A stretch of 54,133 nucleotides of DNA from JALOTE01 sp031422195 (GTDB taxonomy: Bacteria; Pseudomonadota; Alphaproteobacteria; Rhizobiales; Rhizobiaceae), in contig JANOPZ010000081.1 of NCBI GenBank assembly GCA_031422195.1, positions 1-54,133 on the forward strand, read 5' to 3'. The notes under the pieces were generated by a model that was not told where the DNA came from, ran no database searches, and was given only the letters and a program-made list of their open reading frames with translations. A program made the position numbers and the translations under genes. Within the stretch, counting starts at the first letter, position 1. Each line of letters begins with the position of its first letter. Below are positions 51,732 through 54,133 of the stretch, in pieces.

Positions 51732-52624
51732 TTCAGCCACCTTTCAGAACGCGCGCGCAGCCAAATATAGATGAAATTGGCGATGCCTGTGATCACAATC
51801 ATCCCAAAGGCCAGTGCGAAACCAAGGTTGGGGTTGCCCAAAACATCACCGCGAATTTGCGCAAATAACTTAATTGGCACAATGTTGAGCTGCGGTCCGG
51901 TCAGCGCGTAAGCCGTTGCAATGGCGCCAAAGGAATTGGCAAAAAGGAGTGCAAACGTACCAAGCAGCGCCGGAAACAAAATCGGCAGGGCGACAAGCCG
52001 CCAATATTGAGCGCCGGTAGCACCCAGCACTTCAGCGGCTTCGCGCCATTCGCGTTTAAGGCCATCCAAAGCCGGCGTAATAATCAAAATCATCAGCGGA
52101 ATTTGAAAAAACAAATAGGTGACGACGAGGCCATTAAACGAGAGCAGATTAAAGCCAAGCGCACGGAGGTTAATATCAAAATCATTGCGCAGCCACAGCG
52201 TGATTAAGCCCGCCGGGCCAAGCGTAGCAATAAAGGCAAACGCCAAGGGCACACCGGCAAAGTTGGAGGCAACGCCTGAAAATGTTAAAAGCGGCCCGCG
52301 AATGCCCTTTGGCAATTTGCCAAACACGATGGCCGCCGCCATGGCAAAACCAATGATGCAGCCCAGCAAGGCTGAATAGAGGGATAATTTGATCGATGTC
52401 CAATAGGCGCTGCGGATTGAAGCGGTATTCAAATCCAATATGTTTTGGAACGTAAAGCCGCCGTCTGCGGTTTGAAACGCACCAAATACAATACGCATGG
52501 TTGGCATGATGAGAAATAGCGTGACGAAAATCACAAATGGCGCAAGCCCAAGCCAATGCCAAGGTAATTTGAAAGCCGGGCGATAGACGCGTTCTACACT
52601 TTCCCCTGCCATCAACATTGCCAT
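51728..52624 (-). CDS. ABC transporter permease, first subunit
   Basis: The permease has about 298 residues, six predicted helices and the EAA loop WREAAEVLGATGAQYWRLVALPILFPAL. The start is uncertain. Four in-frame ATGs (52630, 52624, 52618, 52612) arise from a tandem 12-base repeat (ATGTTGATGGCA twice). GGGGG at 52637-52633 is best spaced (8 bases) for 52624. A TTG at 52666 lies inside the upstream hairpin and is rejected. Its partner permease overlaps its stop. Confidence 0.9.
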   Translation of the reverse strand: MAMLMAGESVERVYRPAFKLPWHWLGLAPFVIFVTLFLIMPTMRIVFGAFQTADGGFTFQNILDLNTASIRSAYWTSIKLSLYSALLGCIIGFAMAAAIVFGKLPKGIRGPLLTFSGVASNFAGVPLAFAFIATLGPAGLITLWLRNDFDINLRALGFNLLSFNGLVVTYLFFQIPLMILIITPALDGLKREWREAAEVLGATGAQYWRLVALPILFPALLGTFALLFANSFGAIATAYALTGPQLNIVPIKLFAQIRGDVLGNPNLGFALAFGMIVITGIANFIYIWLRARSERWLK

Positions 52625-52650
52625 CAACATTGCCCCCGCACGATATAAAA

Positions 52651-52677
52651 TGCCCGCCCGAAGCAATCCGGGCGGGC
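52651..52677 (-). terminator. hairpin between the binding-protein gene and the permease genes
   Basis: GCCCGCCCG (52652-52660) pairs perfectly with CGGGCGGGC (52669-52677) across 8 bases. On the minus strand it is followed by ATTTTATAT, a poor T tract. Such hairpins commonly stabilise or partly terminate transcripts so that the binding protein is made in excess over the permeases. Confidence 0.75.
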
Positions 52678-52692
52678 TAACACGGTTAAGTC

Positions 52693-53802
52693 TTATTTTA
52701 CGTCAGCAGCAACAGTGGCATCCCAGCCTTTTGTAACTGCCTCTTTGTTGGCAGCCAGTTCATCCAATGACGGGAAGAAAGCACCAACATATGATTCTGC
52801 AGCTGGCATTGCGGCCAACACGTCGGCTGGAACTTTACCGGCGGCAACCATCGAGTTGAAGCGTGCGGTCTGACAGAAGCCTTTGTTGTAACCAACCTGG
52901 CCTTCATCAGAGAACAAATGCTCAATCCACAATTTGCCGGCATTCGGGTTTGGTGCAAAGGCGTTGACAGCCTGAACATAAACGCCGGCCAGTTTGGCAG
53001 ATTTAGGAATGATGACTTCGACAGGCGGGTTACCGGCCAACGTTTTACCCCAGGACAGACCGTTGTAATCCCAGGCAATAACAATTGGTGTTGTGCCTTG
53101 CGCCAATGTGCCGGATTTACCGATTACAGGAACAAAGTTGCCTGAAGCATTTAAGGCTTTGAAGAACTCAAGACCGGCAGCACCGGCATCCGCACCAGCT
53201 TTTGCGCCGGTTGACATACCGGCAGCCAGAACACCGAGAATGGCTTGGCTGGAAGCACGTGGATCACCGGCAAGAGCAACTTGACCAGCATATTCCGGCT
53301 TCAATAAATCCGCCCAATCCTGCGGTACGTTTTTTACGAGATCTTTGTTTACAACAAATGACATCACGCCGTGGTATGCACCAGCCCAATGACCGTCAGC
53401 ATCTTTAACGCCGTCGGCAATATCGCCCCAAGCGGCAACCTTATGCGGCATTAACAGGCCTTCAGCTTGTGATGACGGGCCAAACGCCAAACCAACGTCG
53501 ATGACGTCAGGGTTCTGCGGGCCTTTATTGTCTTTGTTGGCTTTGATGGCTTCAATTTCGTCGGCTGAACCGGCATCAGGGTTCAATTCTGTCACAGTGA
53601 TTTCAGGATATTTGGCTTTAAATGAAGCAATAATATCGCCATAGCCGCACCAATCATGAGGCAACGCAATAACAGATAGTTTGCCTTCGGTCTTGGCAGC
53701 AGCTTCAAGGGCAGCCATATCGGCATGAGCTACGCCCGCAAAACTGGTGACTGCAAATGCAGATGCGGCTAAAATATTGGTGAATTTATTCAAAATTGTC
53801 AT
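52693..53802 (-). CDS. ABC transporter periplasmic substrate-binding protein
   Basis: The 369-residue protein has a signal peptide (MTILNKFTNILAASAFAVTSFAGVAHA, cleavage before DMAAL). A type II binding fold of the Fe(3+)/spermidine/aminoethylphosphonate superfamily follows: GKLSVIALPHDWCGYGDIIASFKAKYP, VGLAFGPSSQAEGL, GAYHGVMSFVVNKDLVKNVPQDWADLLKPEYAGQVA and VIAWDYNG. The ligand-binding residues cannot be assigned, so the substrate is open. GGGAG precedes the ATG. It heads a six-gene operon and has a possible Pho-box in its promoter. Confidence 0.93.
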   Translation of the reverse strand: MTILNKFTNILAASAFAVTSFAGVAHADMAALEAAAKTEGKLSVIALPHDWCGYGDIIASFKAKYPEITVTELNPDAGSADEIEAIKANKDNKGPQNPDVIDVGLAFGPSSQAEGLLMPHKVAAWGDIADGVKDADGHWAGAYHGVMSFVVNKDLVKNVPQDWADLLKPEYAGQVALAGDPRASSQAILGVLAAGMSTGAKAGADAGAAGLEFFKALNASGNFVPVIGKSGTLAQGTTPIVIAWDYNGLSWGKTLAGNPPVEVIIPKSAKLAGVYVQAVNAFAPNPNAGKLWIEHLFSDEGQVGYNKGFCQTARFNSMVAAGKVPADVLAAMPAAESYVGAFFPSLDELAANKEAVTKGWDATVAADVK

Positions 53803-54004
53803 GTGGATGAACTCCCGGTTTTCCCCGCAAGCAATGCGGACGCTCGGCTGATAATGAATTATGACAACAGGTTTGTGACAGCCCGTGCCGGTGTTTCTTT
53901 CGCCTTAAAATCAAACAAGCGCTTTTTCAGCCAACACGCAATCCACTTATTGACGTTTCATCACAACTGATTGTTAGTTGGCGTTGAAACCCAATGAAAA
54001 CTCA
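53803..54004. promoter_or_regulatory. divergent control region with a Pho-box-like element
   Basis: On the minus strand, at 53881-53864, two 7-base words CTGTCAC and CTGTTGT are separated by AAAC. The PhoB box is two CTGTCAT-like repeats with a 4-base AT-rich spacer. The first repeat fits fully and the second at 4 of 7 positions. Ten bases downstream is TATCAG, at the expected -10 position of a PhoB promoter. The element ends 62 bases before the binding-protein start. On the other side short CAATGAAAA repeats precede the HAD-like gene. Confidence 0.35.
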
Positions 54005-54133
54005 ATGAAAAATGATTGCAAAATGAAATCGGCCGGCGGCATCAAAGCCATATTATTTGACAAAGACGGCACCTTACTCGACTTTGAAGACACTTGGGCT
54101 CCGATCAATCAAAGAGCGGGTCTGTAGGCAGCC
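54005..54133 (+). pseudogene. HAD-superfamily hydrolase fragment with an in-frame stop at the window edge
   Basis: From the ATG at 54005 (or 54023) the frame reads KAILFDKDGTLLDFEDTWAPINQRAGL. FDKDGTLLDF is the HAD nucleophile motif (DxDGT), and DTWAPI matches the start of phosphoglycolate-phosphatase-like proteins. A TAG at 54125-54127 follows after 34 codons from 54023, with GCAGCC beyond it to the edge. Either the gene is broken here, there is a sequence error near the end, or a frameshift occurs. The remainder is outside the window. Confidence 0.55.

Noticed and set aside
52625..52666. Permease start at TTG 52666
   Set aside because: The codon lies inside the hairpin at 52651-52677 and the added residues are not signal or membrane sequence.
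1..54133. CRISPR array, tRNA or rRNA genes, insertion sequences
   Set aside because: I found no regularly spaced repeats, no tRNA T-loop/acceptor arrangement outside coding sequence, and no transposase or integrase.

Overview
The window is about 54 kb of chromosomal housekeeping DNA from an alphaproteobacterium, most likely of the order Hyphomicrobiales (Rhizobiales). The evidence is gene order: trpB-trpA-accD-folC; tsaE/amgK fusion-murU-addB-addA-trxA with a divL-type kinase; pckA / chvI-chvG-hprK-EIIA-HPr-ahcY; irr-fabA-fabB-fabI; and a DUF2312 (GapR-type) gene. G+C looks to be roughly half by eye, low for many soil rhizobia and compatible with a marine or host-associated member; I cannot name a genus. 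I see no rRNA, tRNA, CRISPR array, transposase or integrase gene.

Layout. 1-1131 (-): end of a BenE-type transporter and an alpha/beta hydrolase. 1314-6895 (+): infC (apparently an AUU start), rpmI, rplT, pheS and pheT, with a BrnT/BrnA toxin-antitoxin pair lodged between pheS and pheT. 6918-12432 (+): a Gfo/Idh/MocA oxidoreductase, then trpB, trpA, accD, folC. 12544-24371 (-): trxA, addA, addB, murU, a tsaE-amgK fusion and a divL-like gene with Tyr at the phospho-acceptor position. 24593-30030 (-): ahcY, a phosphotransfer relay (HPr, EIIA, short HprK) and the ChvG/ChvI two-component system, divergent from pckA (30343-31953, +). 32051-34736: arfB-alkB (+) facing a DUF2312 gene, a DUF1244 gene and an N-formylglutamate amidohydrolase (-). 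34805-36754 (+): a DUF1036 exported protein and pyk. 36755-38166 (-): quinone oxidoreductase and irr. 38383-40943 (+): fabA-fabB-fabI. 41176-42491 (+): a small exported DUF1344 protein and a TacA/TacT-type toxin-antitoxin pair. 42466-46162 (-): rpsO, pnp and an RsmC-like methyltransferase. 46487-53802 (-): a six-gene operon for a periplasmic binding protein, two permeases, an ATPase, a choline-kinase-like phosphotransferase and a DMGDH/GcvT-type flavoprotein. 54005-end (+): start of a HAD-like gene that meets an in-frame stop.

Most genes work in compact operons, many with 4-nt ATGA/GTGA overlaps. The least ordinary places are the two toxin-antitoxin modules, both wedged into conserved housekeeping loci. 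BrnTA sits inside the pheST operon behind a 24-bp near-perfect palindrome and overlaps the pheT start. TacAT sits beside a methyltransferase gene and is flanked on its other side by a decayed second copy of that gene's 3' end. The 46.5-53.8 kb operon, with a weak Pho-box-like element upstream, is the best candidate for an uncharacterised uptake-and-catabolism system for a methylated or phosphorylated amine.
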